64,000 bases of DNA from positions 47,586 to 111,585 of the forward strand of contig JADDOH010010949.1 of assembly GCA_016648135.1 (NCBI GenBank), written 5' to 3'. The position numbers and the translations under genes were made by a program. Source of the DNA: Agrypnia vestita. Lineage: Eukaryota > Arthropoda > Insecta > Trichoptera > Phryganeidae. Within the stretch, counting starts at the first letter, position 1, and the number at the start of each line of letters is the position of its first letter. The notes under the pieces are model-generated. The model was given only the letters and a program-made list of their open reading frames with translations, searched no databases and had not been told where the DNA came from. This document shows positions 21,759-34,660 of the stretch, in pieces.

Positions 21759-22559
21759 TAATTTATATTTTAATTTTATTATAAATACACTATGTTGACA
21801 TCCCGAGAAATAAAACATATTTAATAATAATAAGTCAACGGTTGTCTTTGAATCACAATAAAAAATGGAAATAATGTACTAAAATAATAATAAAAAAAAA
21901 GATGAATAATATGACGAGTAACACAAAATTTAAATTTAAAAACTTACCATTTGCCAATTAAACCATCCGGTTTCAGATAAATTCTTTATCATGAAATCTT
22001 TTACTTAAAATAATTCTAGTATCTGACTTTATACTTAGCACATGAAATTTGTTATAAAATATATACAAAAATGATCGTAATGATATGAAAGTATTGGAAA
22101 CATTTACAAGTAAAAATATACAAAGAGAAAAATAAAATACATGCCTCTAAAAATTATATTCTGATAATATTGTGAACAGGATTTTCAATGCTTTACATAA
22201 TGTAACAATACACAATTGTAGGTGTTGTGAAATAAAATTATTGTATCGTTATACCGTTAAGCGAATGATTAGAAATCCCTCTTCGTTTTTTTTCTGATCC
22301 AAGGCTTAAACGAATTACTAACACCAATATATAATATTTAATCACATGGCATTGTATTGGGTCATTGCGCACGTACGGTATAATGATACCCCCTCGATAT
22401 AGGGATGGGAGTAGGTTTTGCTAATAACATTAACCCTCAGACAGACCCTTTGCGGCGTCATGACGACTGATGATATATATTTTTTATAGTTCTAATTATC
22501 TAGTAACTATAAATTTTATTAAATAATTGTGAATAATAATTTTAATTTTATTTATGTAA

Positions 22560-22889
22560 CTATAAAATAGTTTTTCTATTATTGAAGAAAACAAATAAAT
22601 AATTATTTGTCCACGTGTTTAATAAATGATTATTATGTAAGAAGCCTGATATTGTTTCATTGTGCATAATCCTTAGGCAAGGTTCGTAATAACTTGTTGA
22701 AAATTGATGTTTGTATGAGGAAAGTATGTTACTGTAGAAAATAAAGTACACTTCTGAATGTTTTAGAGGTAGACTACCATTCAGGATTTCAGTGACAAAT
22801 GCACACTTAGGTAATTGCACAAAAAGTAATTTAATTATATTTTGTGGAATGATTAAGTAAAGCAAGGTCACAGTGGGGCATAATGGCAT
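22560..22889 (-). CDS. Unrecognised 109-codon open frame
   Basis: ATG-to-stop frame, the longest unexplained ATG-initiated frame in this part. Its composition is leucine-, isoleucine- and tyrosine-rich and fits A+T-biased noncoding DNA. No signal peptide or domain that I would defend. Probably spurious. Confidence 0.12.
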   Translation of the reverse strand: MPLCPTVTLLYLIIPQNIIKLLFVQLPKCAFVTEILNGSLPLKHSEVYFIFYSNILSSYKHQFSTSYYEPCLRIMHNETISGFLHNNHLLNTWTNNYLFVFFNNRKTIL

Positions 22890-24289
22890 AATAATAAGCT
22901 AATTCTGCTGTCGTCTGTATGTATGTGCAATTGTCATTCTATGCAATGTCTTGTGTGCAGTTACCATATTTGTATTAAGCTTGTATCAATATTGTGCAGA
23001 GTAGTCACGTAATAGACAAAAAATAACTAACTGGAGAGTTATTCTCAAGAAACTACACTACTTAATTATTTTCTGGGGCCGTAAACCTTACGATTCTATT
23101 ACACTGCGTTCGCTGGCGTACAAGGTCCAACAAATTACTATTTTTAGAACCAAAAAAGAGATTTGTAATACTGTTTTCTTTTTGGCTGGGAAATGCGACG
23201 AACACGTGTCCAACATCCGGACTCAGTTGAAATCAGTCAGTTGTGGAACGATTTGCCGACTTTAACTTCCTTTTTTCTTCCGGTCAAGGTTTTGTGAAGA
23301 TTGGATTAACCGCTCCCTGCCAGCAGCCTCCCCTGGATCCCCTACCACCGCCCAAAAAACTCCGCCCTTGAGTCACTAGCTCGGGGCGGTGTTCTATTTA
23401 TGGGGTTTCTATTTATAGGGGTTGGATAATTTTAAAAAATTACCTAACTTGCGATACCGCAAAACAGGTACCATTATCTTTTAATTACTTTATTTCTAAT
23501 GTAGTAGGCCATCTGCATACGAACGATTCGATATGAATTCGTTGATAAATTTAATTTATTGCTAAATTTGGACTAGGCGTCCAGCATTATGTAATAAACA
23601 GTAATGTTCATGCGGTTAACTCCTGTGTGTCGGTGATGTAACGTAGGTCTACCTGTCATAGAAAATATGAAATATCTACCTTATTTACGAAAACTAAAAC
23701 GTCACATTTATTGTAATCGAAGAATAGACATTTTCACACCAAAATGACTAAATTAAACTGTTAGGAATGTACGGATTTTTTAATTAAAAAATATTTATTC
23801 ATTACTCTCGTATTTTCGGCCAGTGTATAAAAGAGAGCAGAATATTGCACATCGCAAATAAATCGAGCAAGAAAGAGCAAGACAATACCACACATTTCAT
23901 GTAGGACAGAGACGGCGGTTGCTTGGATTTCGGCGAAAGCGAAAACAATATAGAAAGAGTACGATAGAGTCGGGTAACACGTGTTAGACAAAGATGGAGT
24001 GCAGGCGACTAACGCGAGCTGGCGACCGCGTCGTCGAATTCAGTTGCTAATGATACGTTAGCGGAATCGCACGCAAAGTCGATATGCCATGATATTATAA
24101 TAATTTACTAAAATAATGAAAAATATATATGTTTACCTTACATAATTATATAAAGGGACCTTTAAAAAGTCTTATCTGTATCGTATATATGTATATTTTA
24201 TCACATATTAAAAACTATGGCGATTTTTAATCAGGTAACGCTGTGTTACACCACCGTCTCCGGAGGTAATTTTTAGCACAGTCTTCGGT

Positions 24290-24325
24290 AATTTTATCCT
24301 TAAGTCAAGACTTAAGGATAAAATT
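24290..24325. repeat. Perfect palindrome, 17-bp arms, 2-base loop
   Basis: AATTTTATCCTTAAGTC is followed by AA and then its exact reverse complement. No T-run or gene suggests a terminator. It may be a DNA-level hairpin or an element remnant. Confidence 0.7.
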
Positions 24326-25453
24326 AACTTGAGGCATCAAAACATTTAAATTCTTTTTAACATAACTATTGCACATGTAAAATTAGTTTCATTACTTTGT
24401 TTATGGCACACACATATGTGGTGGTGGCCGTCGTGATTCTAGCCGCACGCACTGAGCCAGCACTCTCCAATCAGGGGCTCCATGCGGCTAACCAAGGCCC
24501 GCCCACTTTTAGGGACACCTACTCTGTCTCAACTACGCCGTAGCACTCGCAAGTAATATTTCTGGAATCAACACCACATATGTTAAATTGACAATAAAAT
24601 ACCAGAGTCAATAGTGAGTATAAATACGCCATGTACTCATCTTTTCATCTGCCTCTGGTGAATCATTTCACACAATACACTTCAAGTGCCAAGACATGAA
24701 TATTCCTTTGGACGGGTGGGCATTTTCTCCCAAAACACCGATACACACATTAACCCGCCAAACACACAAGAGTTTTCATTGAAAAATTATTTTAAAAATT
24801 TCAATATAGCGGATGTTCTGTCCTACAAAAGACCTTCTCCGTGACGTGCACAGCAGTTGGAGATAATCATATCGCCAAGGGTGACATGAAAAGTGAATTA
24901 TTTTAATGTTTACTGATATTTCTTATGCCTGTCATGTAGCGTGACAAAAAATAGTTTTTTTTGTGCAAACGTAATAAGTTTAAAAAATAAATTTCTTTTA
25001 ATAAAATAGCATTCTATAAAAAAAATCATAAATCAGTCTTTCTATGGTAAATAATGTTATTACTAAGATGTGTTATAAATTTATAAAATCGGCTTAATCG
25101 TTTTCTGAATATCATTTCTGAAAAAGTCAAGTCTGAAAAAGGAAGTTGTGAGAAAAAGCAAAGGAATAATATATTTCAGTTAAGAATTCACCTACCACGT
25201 TCAAATTTCTAAAAATCAGCCAATTTTTGGTATTTTTGAATGAGTGATAACACAAGTTATTCTTAGAATTCAAGCTATAAGACAAAATAAATTAAAACGG
25301 TTATTTTAAAGTTGGTGAAACCTTTTAATATCCTATATCTTACAGTGTTTTGATAATATAAATACATTACTGAAAGCATGGGTCCTACATGCCTCTGCAT
25401 TTACCAAATTTATAGTTCCGGTAAAATTTACAATTTCTAAATTATTAAAATAA

Positions 25454-25954
25454 CTAGCAGTTCGTACCCGGAGTTGCACCGGTTAGGGATTAAGTTAAAC
25501 ATACGTTTGTGGGGGGAACAAATGTTCCATTGTTATATAAAGTCTCTAATAAAAACAATGTTTCTATTTGATCTAGGCTAAGAAAAATGGTATATACCCA
25601 GGGAGGAAATGTGATCTGTGTAAAATTAACGTCAGATATGTATGACGGTACAAATTTTAATGGAAAATATATCAAAGGAAGAGGTATCTGAGGAGAAATG
25701 AAATGTGGCGTATATTTATATATCCGCCAGGTTCTAAGGAAAAAGTGTGAAAAAATTGGATCAAATCAATTAATTTGCATGGAAAAAATATGAGGGGGCG
25801 GGTTTGCTAAGGAGAAGGAAGGAAATGTCGCTTTTGTTATACGCCGGGTCCTAAAAATAAGTATAAAAAATTTGGGTTAAATCGGTTAAATGGTGTCAAT
25901 TTGTATAGATAACGGAAAGACAGACTGACAAACATCGAGTTTTATAGTTGTAGA
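25454..25954 (-). mobile_element. Helitron, non-autonomous, perfect termini
   Basis: On the minus strand it starts A^TCTACAACTATAAAACTC and ends CTAG^T, with a small hairpin (CCGG-TGCAACT-CCGG) 12 bases before CTAG. That satisfies the Helitron end rules. The 501-bp interior consists of degenerate ~120-bp units (GCCGGGTCCTAAAAATAAG) homologous to 11825-12363 and 43985-44560. Confidence 0.82.
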
Positions 25955-27004
25955 TTGGACACAGACGTTTTTATTTTCGACAGTTCACACGTTGAATTTT
26001 TGAGGTCATACCATATCATAAAAAATATATGGCTAATAAAAGTATAGGCAGCAATATACAAAAAAAAAATTGAATGCAGTCATCGAGAATAACTTATTTA
26101 TAATGATAATCTTAAATGTGATTTCAGATCTTGATAATTATATATTTTCCGATATCATTATTATTTCCAGGTATTTAAACAATTTAACCATTTTAAAAAC
26201 TATTTATTACAGAGATAAGTATTTTGTATAGCGATAATTTTTTGAAAAAATATCCTGAGACTACCATAGGAGATATACAAATTATACTGATAGGTATCGA
26301 GTCAGCTTGCTATTTTCAAATCAAAATATAATTTAAATACTCCACCAACTGTTTCAAACATTATACATCCGTATAAAACAGCGCGCATGGCCGAATCTCG
26401 AATATGCAGTAATTAAATTCTTCGCCTAAAGATTTTAATTAAGTTGTTCTACATTATAAATGGAGTATATCTACGACGAAAGTTTTGTTATTTAATTTTT
26501 TACTTTAGCTACAGCTTGTGTAGGAGGGGAACTCCAGGGATACTGAATGGAAGGCGTAGCCTGAAAATCGTCCCGTTTTCGTTCCTTGAAAATTCTTCGC
26601 TTACTTTCGCCGGATCTTACAACACAGGTCTCACTAATGTTAAATTTAAGCAATTTATACGACACTTTTTCACGGAGAACATAAAAAATATATAAGTGAA
26701 AATAGCTGAACACAAATATCTCAAGATCATTATAAGTAACGGCCTTTTATGAAGTTTACCAGGTTTTTGAAAATATAATTGAATAATTATTTTATTTTAT
26801 TTATTTATTTATTTAATGTTCATGGAAGACCAACAGCACAAAAAAAGCATAGAAAACATTGATACAATATAGATGGCCAATTACAGGTCTCCACATTTAG
26901 AAATATGTCAGTAATGATAAATATTTATGAATGACTAAGGCATATTAAAAATTATATAGAAAGAAAGAATAAAAAATTTAACAAAAGACAAAGAAACTTA
27001 ATTA
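25955..27004. other. A+T-rich spacer with a MITE D remnant
   Basis: A MITE D fragment (AAAGTATAGGCAGCAATAT, GAATGCAGTCATCGAG) lies at about 26020-26110. A small frame at 26444-26695 has no domain. Confidence 0.4.
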
Positions 27005-27505
27005 TTACGTGGAAAAAAATTCAGCACTCAAAATTTTTCTTAATCTTGTGTGGCTGCACTCGAACAGATCAATATCCAATAATCTTATCAGTTTATTGAA
27101 TGCATCGCATACCCTCAAGAAATATGAATTACGACGATAGTTGGATGAGGTAAAATCAATGTGAAAGACTGGGTTGTGTCTACGAGATCTACAGGGAACG
27201 TGGAATTTTAGTCTATTTAATAGTTCAGGACAGTCGACGTTGCCTGATACAATTTTTAGTAGGTACATCAAATCACCTATTTCGCGACGTTTGTATAAGG
27301 GTAGGATGTGATATTTTTTGCATGAACTGTCATAATCGTCAGAAACGCAATTGAATTTAAAGTTGAGAAAGCGAATAATTTTTTTTTGACTTTGTTCCAA
27401 GCGATTTACATAGATCATATACTGTGGGTTCTATACTTGCGTTGCATACTCGAGTTTGCTTCTGACAAAAGTGCAGTAAAGTACTTTCAATGTCTTTACA
27501 CACTT
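27005..27505 (-). pseudogene. Jockey-type LINE, reverse transcriptase C-terminus
   Basis: The minus strand encodes LKVLYCTFVRSKLEYATQV, a TAG where the family has tryptophan, then NPQYMIYVNRLEQSQKKIIR. It continues with KRREIGDLMYLLKI and VDCPELLNRLKFHVPCRSRR to a TAA at 27005. The order Y-x-x-x-V-R-S-x-L-E-Y-x-x-x-V-W-x-P, then I-E-x-x-Q-K-x-x-x-R, then R-R-x-x-x-D-x-x-x-L is characteristic of the post-RT region of Jockey-group elements in insects. About 137 codons after the TAG are uninterrupted, so this copy is fairly young. Nothing upstream is present (5' truncation). Confidence 0.85.
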
Positions 27506-28219
27506 AATTGATTTATATTGAAATTTGTATAAATATCAATGTAGGAGTATATAGATCAAAAGAATTAATAAATGCATTACATTATTTTACGAAAAATCAG
27601 TAGTTTGTAATACTAATATAAAGATTTGACACATTTTAATGACGGAATTGACTAGGTAAGTAAGACACTAAAATATAAACATATGCTCATGCATAATATA
27701 TTATAGACAGACTTTAAAAACGTATGAAAATTGTAAAACGACAAGTACGTTCCCTAATGTTTAATACTTTTATGGTGTAAGTGCTTTATTAAATTATTTC
27801 AGGAAGAGAAAATATAAAAATTATTTTCTGAAACTAGGAAACGCTGCAAAATATATCATAAAACTAAACACATTATTTTTAAAACTGATTTTCATTCGGT
27901 CGGTATTTTTCAATATCATCACGTGGCACGATTTACTGAGGATGTCTGCCTTTAAGTGTAGTAGTTTTCGCCACTAAAGTGTACCCTTACAGGTCTTCCA
28001 GTCGTAAACGCCAAGTTTTCTCGCATCTTTATCAATATTATCCCATCTTCATCCAGATCATCCTTGTGGTCAGGTCCTTTGGGATGCTGATGTAAGTCCC
28101 TTGGTGGATGTATTATTTGGGCATGCTCGGCCCAGGCTAATCGAATATGTATACACTATTTTCAATAGATAGTTAATGTTCATTTGGACCGCAGTACGTA
28201 ATAAAAATCTTAATCTAAA
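27506..28219. other. Unassigned
   Basis: No repeat boundary. The part near 27960-28130 is less A+T-biased and has short phrases resembling decayed LINE coding sequence, but nothing I can align by eye. Confidence 0.3.
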
Positions 28220-28372
28220 TTAACTCACATAAACATTATTATAATTTTACAAATCCCAAAAACTCACAAGATTGAGAAAAACACACAGAATTATTGTGAC
28301 CTCACAAGGAATCGAAACCTCCCTTGTGAGAAGCTAATGTCATGCTCACTAAACTGCGGGTGCCACTTATTA
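28220..28372 (-). mobile_element. tRNA-derived SINE, family A
   Basis: Minus strand: GTGGCACCCGCAGTTTAGTG (box A region), GCTTCTCACAAGGGAGG, then box B TTTCGATTCC and GAGGTCACAAT. Block order matches the copy at 46278. The body decays after about 120 bp. Confidence 0.65.
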
Positions 28373-30804
28373 TTTTCTACAATACAACACAACATAACAG
28401 ATTATTTTTTTAACAAAACACTTTAAAAAATACAAGTGAAATTTTACTTTTTCTTTCTGCGCTCTTATCAGCAAAATATTTCAAATACGCGTATAAGCGT
28501 GAGAAATCGATTTTATAGCCGAGTTAAAAATTACCGTTTCTGTTCTGGTGCCGGTAGAACAGTAATCTGTATATTTTTAATGCGATTTTACAGGCGTGTA
28601 AGGAGATTCATATCAACAGGAATTGTATAAATCATAATCACACCATCATCATCATAATCATCGCCAACACGTGTCGACGCGTTACAACATGTAGCCGTCG
28701 TCCCGATTTCTCCTTTAAATTTCGAACTTTGCCCTTTGCTGCCAGTGGTTTTGCGTGCTGGAAATCTCCATCCACCCAGTGCCGGATTAAGGAGATCTGT
28801 GGAGGCCCCTAGGCGTTCAAAATTTCGAGGCCTGCCTTGAAAATTCTCCCTTAATGCGATTTTAATTTGACCAACCAACAATTTTAATAAACCGATTTCA
28901 AAACAGAGAACTAAACACAATTAATTATATGTTATACGTTAAGTTGTTGGAACTTTTCAAATTAGTTTACGCATTAATTAGGGTCATGATCCCTGGATAA
29001 TCTTCTTCTATCTCTCTCTTTGCAACTCACAGTCCACATAACTGTGCCGATACGATAGTCAGTTGCGTTTTTGTTGCGGTCTCCAGTCGAGCTGGAGATA
29101 GAGAAGCTTTCTCTAGAGTCTTTCACCTTTTCAGTCGCTTCTTCTCCAACTTCTCCTAGATCTTTTTCAGCATCTCTTTCTTTGCGAGTGAGAGTAAGAA
29201 AAATTCGAGGAACATCTCAGACAGACCTTGGAAATTAATTTGGTAATTCGATGTTTACTTTGTCATGTTTAGTATATGTTAACCCAGCTGTGTTAAAACA
29301 CAAAACATGAGTCGATTTCAATATTGACTAGTAGACGAATTCTACTGAGATGCTTTACAGGAAGAAAATGCATTTGAATGCAGTTCTTGTAGTAACAAGC
29401 GCGAGTTATCTCGTATTTGAACAAAAAAAAAATACAAAAAAAAATTGTATCATCTTAAAAAAAACTTATATTTATTGGGGTTAATAGTAAAAATACCACT
29501 AGACTTAATTTATAAAAACGTTTTTTAACGGATTTTAAAACCTGAGAGCAAGTATACAAATTCTTGTGACAAATTGCTTTTAAAACATACAAGCATGTTC
29601 TCAAAATCGGTTATTAATTGTGATATTGACACTCTTTGCGAGATAACCATGCTCAAATACGTTGCACCATATTCTTATCATATGCAGAGTAGCGTTTTTG
29701 CTTTTTATACCTTCATATATGTATAAATTGCGATATATCTTCAAATGTTGAATACCGAAGGGAGCGTGTTTGATAGAGACGCGTCTCTTTTGCATATTTG
29801 TGTACCTACTGATACATCTACAACGTAGTACGTAAGCGTTTGATCGCTTTAAGTTTATTAGATTTTCTGTCTTTTGGAAACTACAAAAAGCTGGGCGTAA
29901 TTTTCAAGATCAAATTGATTTTAGTTTCAAACATTTTCTTGTCCGGAACTGCACTACTAACACGAGAAATGGTAATTTCACTAACGAGGGTTTTAGCTTA
30001 AAATGTTCGATGTATGTAAAATAATTTTATGAAATTGTATATTTTTCAATTACATTCGCTAAATTTTTGTAGTGTATAAATTATAAAATATATAATACAC
30101 AAATTTATAATTGTGACATTCTTGTCTTGTTCTTCTTTGTGCTGGGTTTCTTCCAATAAAAGATCTTGTTGTAGACTCGTAATTTGTTGGCGGTAACAAT
30201 AAGTTTTACAGAGATATGGAGATATCAATCAACAATAGCGATCGGTCTCGATATAAAGCAAAAAAAACCCTTTCACTTGCGCTGCTCGCCTTTATATCCA
30301 TTAATTAACTCCTCTACGTACGAACATACGTTCCGCAGATCCATTACGATAATATATAAATAAAATAAATAAATTATAATAACCATCTCCATGCTTGTTA
30401 TTTATGTTATATAATATATACTGAGTAAAGTACTAAAATGATGAAGAGAGGGGATCACAATTGAAGGCCAAAAGCTTTCTTTCATTCTTACATTTGATAG
30501 TAATGAAGCAGTCATGGCGAAACTTGTAGATTAGATTATAAGGGTAAGTTTAGTGGTTTCGAACTTTGTCAAGGCGATCGTCTTCCGAAGTGAGCAAATT
30601 TCACAATTTTTTCTCATATATTCTCTTGCGTTTTTTAGCACATTTTTGTACGACAAAGATATCGTATTAAAATTTTAGGCTCCATATACCTATTTTAAAT
30701 ACAAATATTTTAGAAGTGACCCAAACAAGCCAGCGATGTTTGAAAAATGAAGGAACTTGCTGCACTTCGTGGGCCTTTTATGACTAAATGGCCTTGTGAG
30801 ATGT
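28373..30804. other. Unassigned, 2.4 kb
   Basis: Includes a CATCATCATCATAATCATC microsatellite (28644-28665), such as often ends RTE-type retroposons, and GTGCCGGATTAAGG / GAGGCCCCTAGGC near 28780-28815, a phrase seen in many dispersed animal repeats. A degenerate GAAAC-type hairpin occurs at about 30550-30600 on the minus strand. No gene. Confidence 0.35.
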
Positions 30805-31116
30805 GTTTTTACTCCCTTTATATTAACTCGTGGCGTCTGCTTGCTTGCCGTCGAAAAAACTTTGGATCGATTTTTAACCCTTTTCCCGTGACCCAATCGA
30901 GCTGAAAGCTTGCAAGCAGACTCGTGGCGACGATCAAGAAGATCTATTAAATTTTCGTTAAAAATAATAATTATAGTATAATTTTGGATTTTTCAAATTT
31001 TTAATGGTTTTTTCATACACGTTGTATGGAGATTCTGACGCATACGGCAGACACGAAACCCGAAAATGAGAAAGCGAGTATTATAAAAACTTGGTTTTTA
31101 TGGGTTACTTTTTTTC
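30805..31116 (-). repeat. Repeat family A, shortened copy
   Basis: Minus strand: starts AAGTAACCCATAAAAACCAAG and ends AATATAAAGGGAGTAAAAAC, with the conserved block CGTCGCCACGAGTCTGCTTG. Part of the middle is replaced or deleted (312 bp instead of about 540). Confidence 0.75.
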
Positions 31117-31687
31117 TCAAGAATATTAAAAAGTAAACTAAGCCTATTTAAATTATTGCAAAAGTTTGTTTTCTTAGAATCTATGTTTTAAAAAACACTG
31201 TTTTTAAGAAGTATTAAATTTTATGTGTTTTTTTCAACTCTTTTTACATGGTCAACAACTTTTAATAATCAGAAGAATAGATGTTATTTTTTAAAAAAAA
31301 TATTTGTCGATATTCCTGATTTCATCTATTGAATCGAAACGCAACGTATTTAAGACACAATATGCAGTGACTTAAATAATAATAAATAAATAGTTGAAAT
31401 TTAAAAATTTAAATAAGTTTTAGATATTTTTGTTTTTTTTTAGGCATTTGCGGTGGCAAGCCCAAAAGCGGAAAGTTTCTATCTTTGTTAATATGAAACA
31501 ATATCCCTTATCATCCATAATTTCGCTAATAGTTTTCAATAATGTGAGTGGTGTTGTTATGAAAGGTAAAAATCATTGAAAATGGTGATATATTACGTAT
31601 CCATTGTTCAAATTATTTTTATTTATTTTATTTCAATGGTTAACACCTTTAACAGTAAAAAAAGACCTTTCACATAACTACATTACT
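31117..31687. other. A+T-rich spacer
   Basis: No repeat or coding signature seen between the repeat A copy and the SINE. Confidence 0.3.
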
Positions 31688-31862
31688 TGTTGGTCTTGTG
31701 GTTAAGATTCTCGCCTGGTGATCCAAAGGTCGCGGGTTCGAATCTCACTCTAGACCAGCAAGTTGGTCCTTTTTTCATAGTAAAAGTATTAAGCTTAATT
31801 TGAAAATAGTAAGAATATTGATGTGACACGTATTCCGTGTTCACATATCTATTTAAAAAAAC
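31688..31862 (+). mobile_element. tRNA-derived SINE, family B
   Basis: The tRNA-like head has TGTGGTTAAGATTCTCGCCTGG (box A side) and GGGTTCGAATC (box B). The body contains ATTGATGTGACACGTATTCCGTGTT. A 7-bp pairing (TGTTGGT / ACCAGCA) brackets 73 bases, but the T-arm spacing is wrong for a functional tRNA. Copies: 41790-41980 and, weaker, 38480-38690. Confidence 0.7.
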
Positions 31863-32095
31863 GTAGTGTTATTAAGTAAATATAAACCTACATGCATCAT
31901 CGTACAGATATATAAACATCATACAGATATATAAACGTACATTATTATTAAAAGACGAAAGAAAAGAATAGGGTAATATGTTTGAATGGGAAGAAAGGGC
32001 AAGATGTTTTGGAAATAGGGTAAAAGGTAATGAGGTGTACCTAATAAAATTTGTCAAAATATTTGACGCGTAGATATAAAACATTAATTTTGTAA

Positions 32096-32289
32096 TAGCT
32101 GTAACCCGTCAAAAATATTTTTGCTAAGCCCTAGTATGTATTTATGGCATCTTTATGACGGTCCACGGAGAGACGTTTGCTGGCCCGGGGCTCAAGCCCC
32201 ATCTCCGGCTATTAAATTTGTTTTTTTAACCGTGAATTCGAACGAAATAATGGACGTTATGGATGGACAGACGGATAGATAACGCAATA
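32096..32289 (+). mobile_element. tRNA-related SINE, family C
   Basis: Shares AACCCGT-AAAAAT, TTTGCTAAGC-CTAGTAT, CATCTCCGGC, AACCGTGAATTCGAACG and GACGGATAGATAACG-type blocks with 38835-39110. The tRNA-like part is around 32158-32215 (GGCTCAAGCCCCATCTCCGG) and lacks an intact box B. Confidence 0.55.
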
Positions 32290-32520
32290 ATTATGTTTGA
32301 TTTTTAATCTACAAAACCCGTGTCAGACCGATAATGACGTATGGCATCGAAACAAAGCGATCAAAAAAATGTGATCTTGTCAGATAGGGTAAAGAAAGGA
32401 AAAGTAATTGGAGAGACCGGAAAGAATAGACTTTCAAAGTCTCCCACACTATGCCCTACAACCTAAACCAAAGGGAAGAAGGATACCTGTTGGAAGAGCT
32501 ACTGCTATGCTGAACAATAT
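32290..32520 (+). pseudogene. LINE ORF2 post-RT fragment
   Basis: Encodes LIYKTRVRPIMTYGIET, the RT thumb motif (L-Y-x-T-x-V-R-P-x-x-x-Y-G-x-E-T-W) of several LINE clades. After a gap and frame change comes HYALQPKPKGRRIPVGR, similar to the C-terminal L-x-Y-x-P-x-G-R-R-x-x-G-R-P region. The intervening domain is deleted and there are frameshifts. Confidence 0.6.
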
Positions 32521-33625
32521 AACTATGGACATTGATCTGTTCCATGTCTCTGAAAGGGTTTTCCGAAGTAGGATTCTCCTACACCTTTGGTATTTTGTTG
32601 TTTCTATATTTTCTCACTTGTTAATAATATTTACGAATTAAACATAGAAAACAGACTCCCCATAATATGGAAAGACAGCTGCGAGTCCAGAACTGCACAA
32701 ACAGGTCCTGGTGGTATCGATTAGTATAAGAAGAAGAAGATGAATTTTTAATAGCGATATTAACATCAGACAGGGTATTTTTCTTCTAAATTCTTAAAAA
32801 TAAAATTTCTAAATCGATATAACTTTATCACAACGTCAAAAATGGTATGTTGTTATAAAATACGTAACATTTTGATATTAATCATTTATAACATAGCGAT
32901 ATTAATCATATCGCACACAAAACAAGATTTTACGTCGTATGTTTATGCCAACATTTCAGATTCTGTATTTTGATTCCATCACAGTTATTGGTTTGCGAAT
33001 GTTGCGGCGTTGGATTTTTGTAACTAATGGATTCTGTCAGAGTCAGATTGTACACGAGAGAGGTTGAGGGCATTAGAGATTTATGACCCGATTCAAGACA
33101 TCGTACTTCCGTTCCAGATGCTCAAGAAACAGCCCAGCATCCGTTAGACGGTGGACATTTTCTATGGAAGTAACATCCTTTACACAATAATTCGTTATAC
33201 AGTCAGGGCTGTGAAATAACAGGGCTGTAAATACTGAAACTGTCCTTACTTTTTGAGTTCGCCTTAAGAAATCAAATAAATATCTCTGTTTGTATATAAT
33301 TGAGAAAATTTATTTTTGAATCTGTCAGTAACTCGATAGATTTTGTCACAATAAGGAAAAATACTCTGGAATCGTTTGAATATTCCACAAGTCTCTCGTA
33401 AAGTCTCGAAACATCAAGAGAGTAGTAATTCGTGACTTTAACGTGTGCGACATTTCACTGATAAAACCGTGGTATGAACCATTGTGCTCAGTGATTCGTG
33501 AGCAACGGAGCGCAGTGCAATGTGACCAGCACGTATATTCCAGCGACAGTAAATAACGGAAGTTCCTACCTGCGGTTCAGAAGTTTTTCTACGTTCCGAA
33601 GTTTTCTAGAAAGTGATCGAAGCAC
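32521..33625. other. Unassigned
   Basis: Around 33000-33620 there are phrases reminiscent of LTR regulatory sequence (CGAGAGAGGTTGAGG, TTCCGAAGTTTTCTAGAAAG), but no pairable end. The frame at 33498 runs into the repeat A copy and is not a gene. Confidence 0.3.
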
Positions 33626-34166
33626 AAAAAAAGTAACCCATAAAAACCAAGTTTTAATTATACTCCTTTTCTTTGTAAAATATAACAACAATTAAAGACG
33701 AATTAAAACATATAACATAACACTAAACTTACAGTAATTTAATATATTTCTAAAATGTCAGATGTTTTGAGCTTTGATGAGACACTTCATGCTTTGAAGA
33801 TTAAATTCTAAAAACATTTATCAGTCTATTTAGATTTTCGACATTCGTAGTAAAGTACCTATTATGCATACCGACGGAGTAATTCAAGTTTAGAAAATAT
33901 TAAGCGACGTTATCGGGCCGCCGTAATCAAAGTTTTTTAATGATTCCAATTTGAAAAAACCAATAAAATTTCTAAAAATCCGAAATTAAAGTATAATTAT
34001 TATTTTTTTTAACAAAAATTTGACAGATCTTCTTGATCGTCGCCACGAGTCTACTTGCCAAGTTACAGCTCGATTGGATCACGAGAAAAGGGTCAAAAAT
34101 CGATCCAAACTTTTCGTTGACGGCATGCAAGCAGACGCCACGAGTTAATATAAAAGGAGTAAAAAT
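33626..34166 (+). repeat. Repeat family A, full-length copy
   Basis: Aligns along its whole length with 9443-9981, including AATATATTTCTAAAATGTCAG, GACACTTCATGCTTTGAAG, TATCGGGCCGCCGTA and the 3' block TCGATCCAAA...GGAGTAAAAAT. No clear TSD was seen at this site. Confidence 0.85.
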
Positions 34167-34304
34167 AGCGTGAAATAGTGCTAACTAAGAAACAGTATGT
34201 GGAATATTCTAGACAAATTTAGTTACTATAAATTTAAGAACAGTGTTCCGATTTAATTTATGTCCTTTGACTTTTTTGCGTAATAAATAAAAATTATATC
34301 GGGC

Positions 34305-34660
34305 TTCTCGAGCGGACGGCGGTCTACCCGCTCAAGCAGTTGAGTACACACTTACTCAGGCCGTGGGTACAAATAACGGGTAATCACTCGCTGATAAGCT
34401 GAACAAGCACCTGAGACGGTGCCTGGCAGTTGGCAGTATACCAACCAACCCCGGATTCTGCTGCTGGGTCCCCAGACCAGGTCCTCCGTGGGTTGCTGTC
34501 CTTTCGTCGCTACTGGAGCAACTACAGATTCCTCTACTGGGTCCTCAGACTAGATCCTCAATGAGTTACGTTTTAAGCCAGCTAGCGAATGCCAAGGGCT
34601 CGGACTCAAGATCAATAAGGATCCCTACATGATGACTGACTTCTATTCAGAACTAGAATA
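34305..34660 (+). repeat. G+C-rich repeat with type II tRNA-like start
   Basis: The left end GGGCTTCTCGAGCGGACGGCG with a later GTGGGTACAAATA resembles boxes A and B of a Leu/Ser-type tRNA. The body has an internal direct repeat of about 42 bp (CTGCTGGGTCCCCAGACCAG near 34460 and CTACTGGGTCCTCAGACTAG near 34534). It is probably a SINE or composite repeat; no second copy is in the window. Confidence 0.4.

Larger units (their letters stand above)
21759..25453. other. Long A+T-rich stretch without recognisable genes
   Basis: About 3.7 kb. It holds a locally G+C-rich patch (23190-23400), another (24420-24560), and the palindrome listed separately. The frames seen are short or hydrophobic and without domains. 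No boundary-defined repeat was found. Confidence 0.35.

Noticed and set aside
30550..30600. Another hammerhead motif on the minus strand (CGGAAGA...GAAACC)
   Set aside because: Two core positions deviate and stem II does not pair convincingly.
31688..31760. A functional tRNA gene
   Set aside because: A 7-bp acceptor-like pairing exists, but box B is misplaced relative to it and the T- and anticodon stems do not form. Homology to 41790 shows it is a SINE head.
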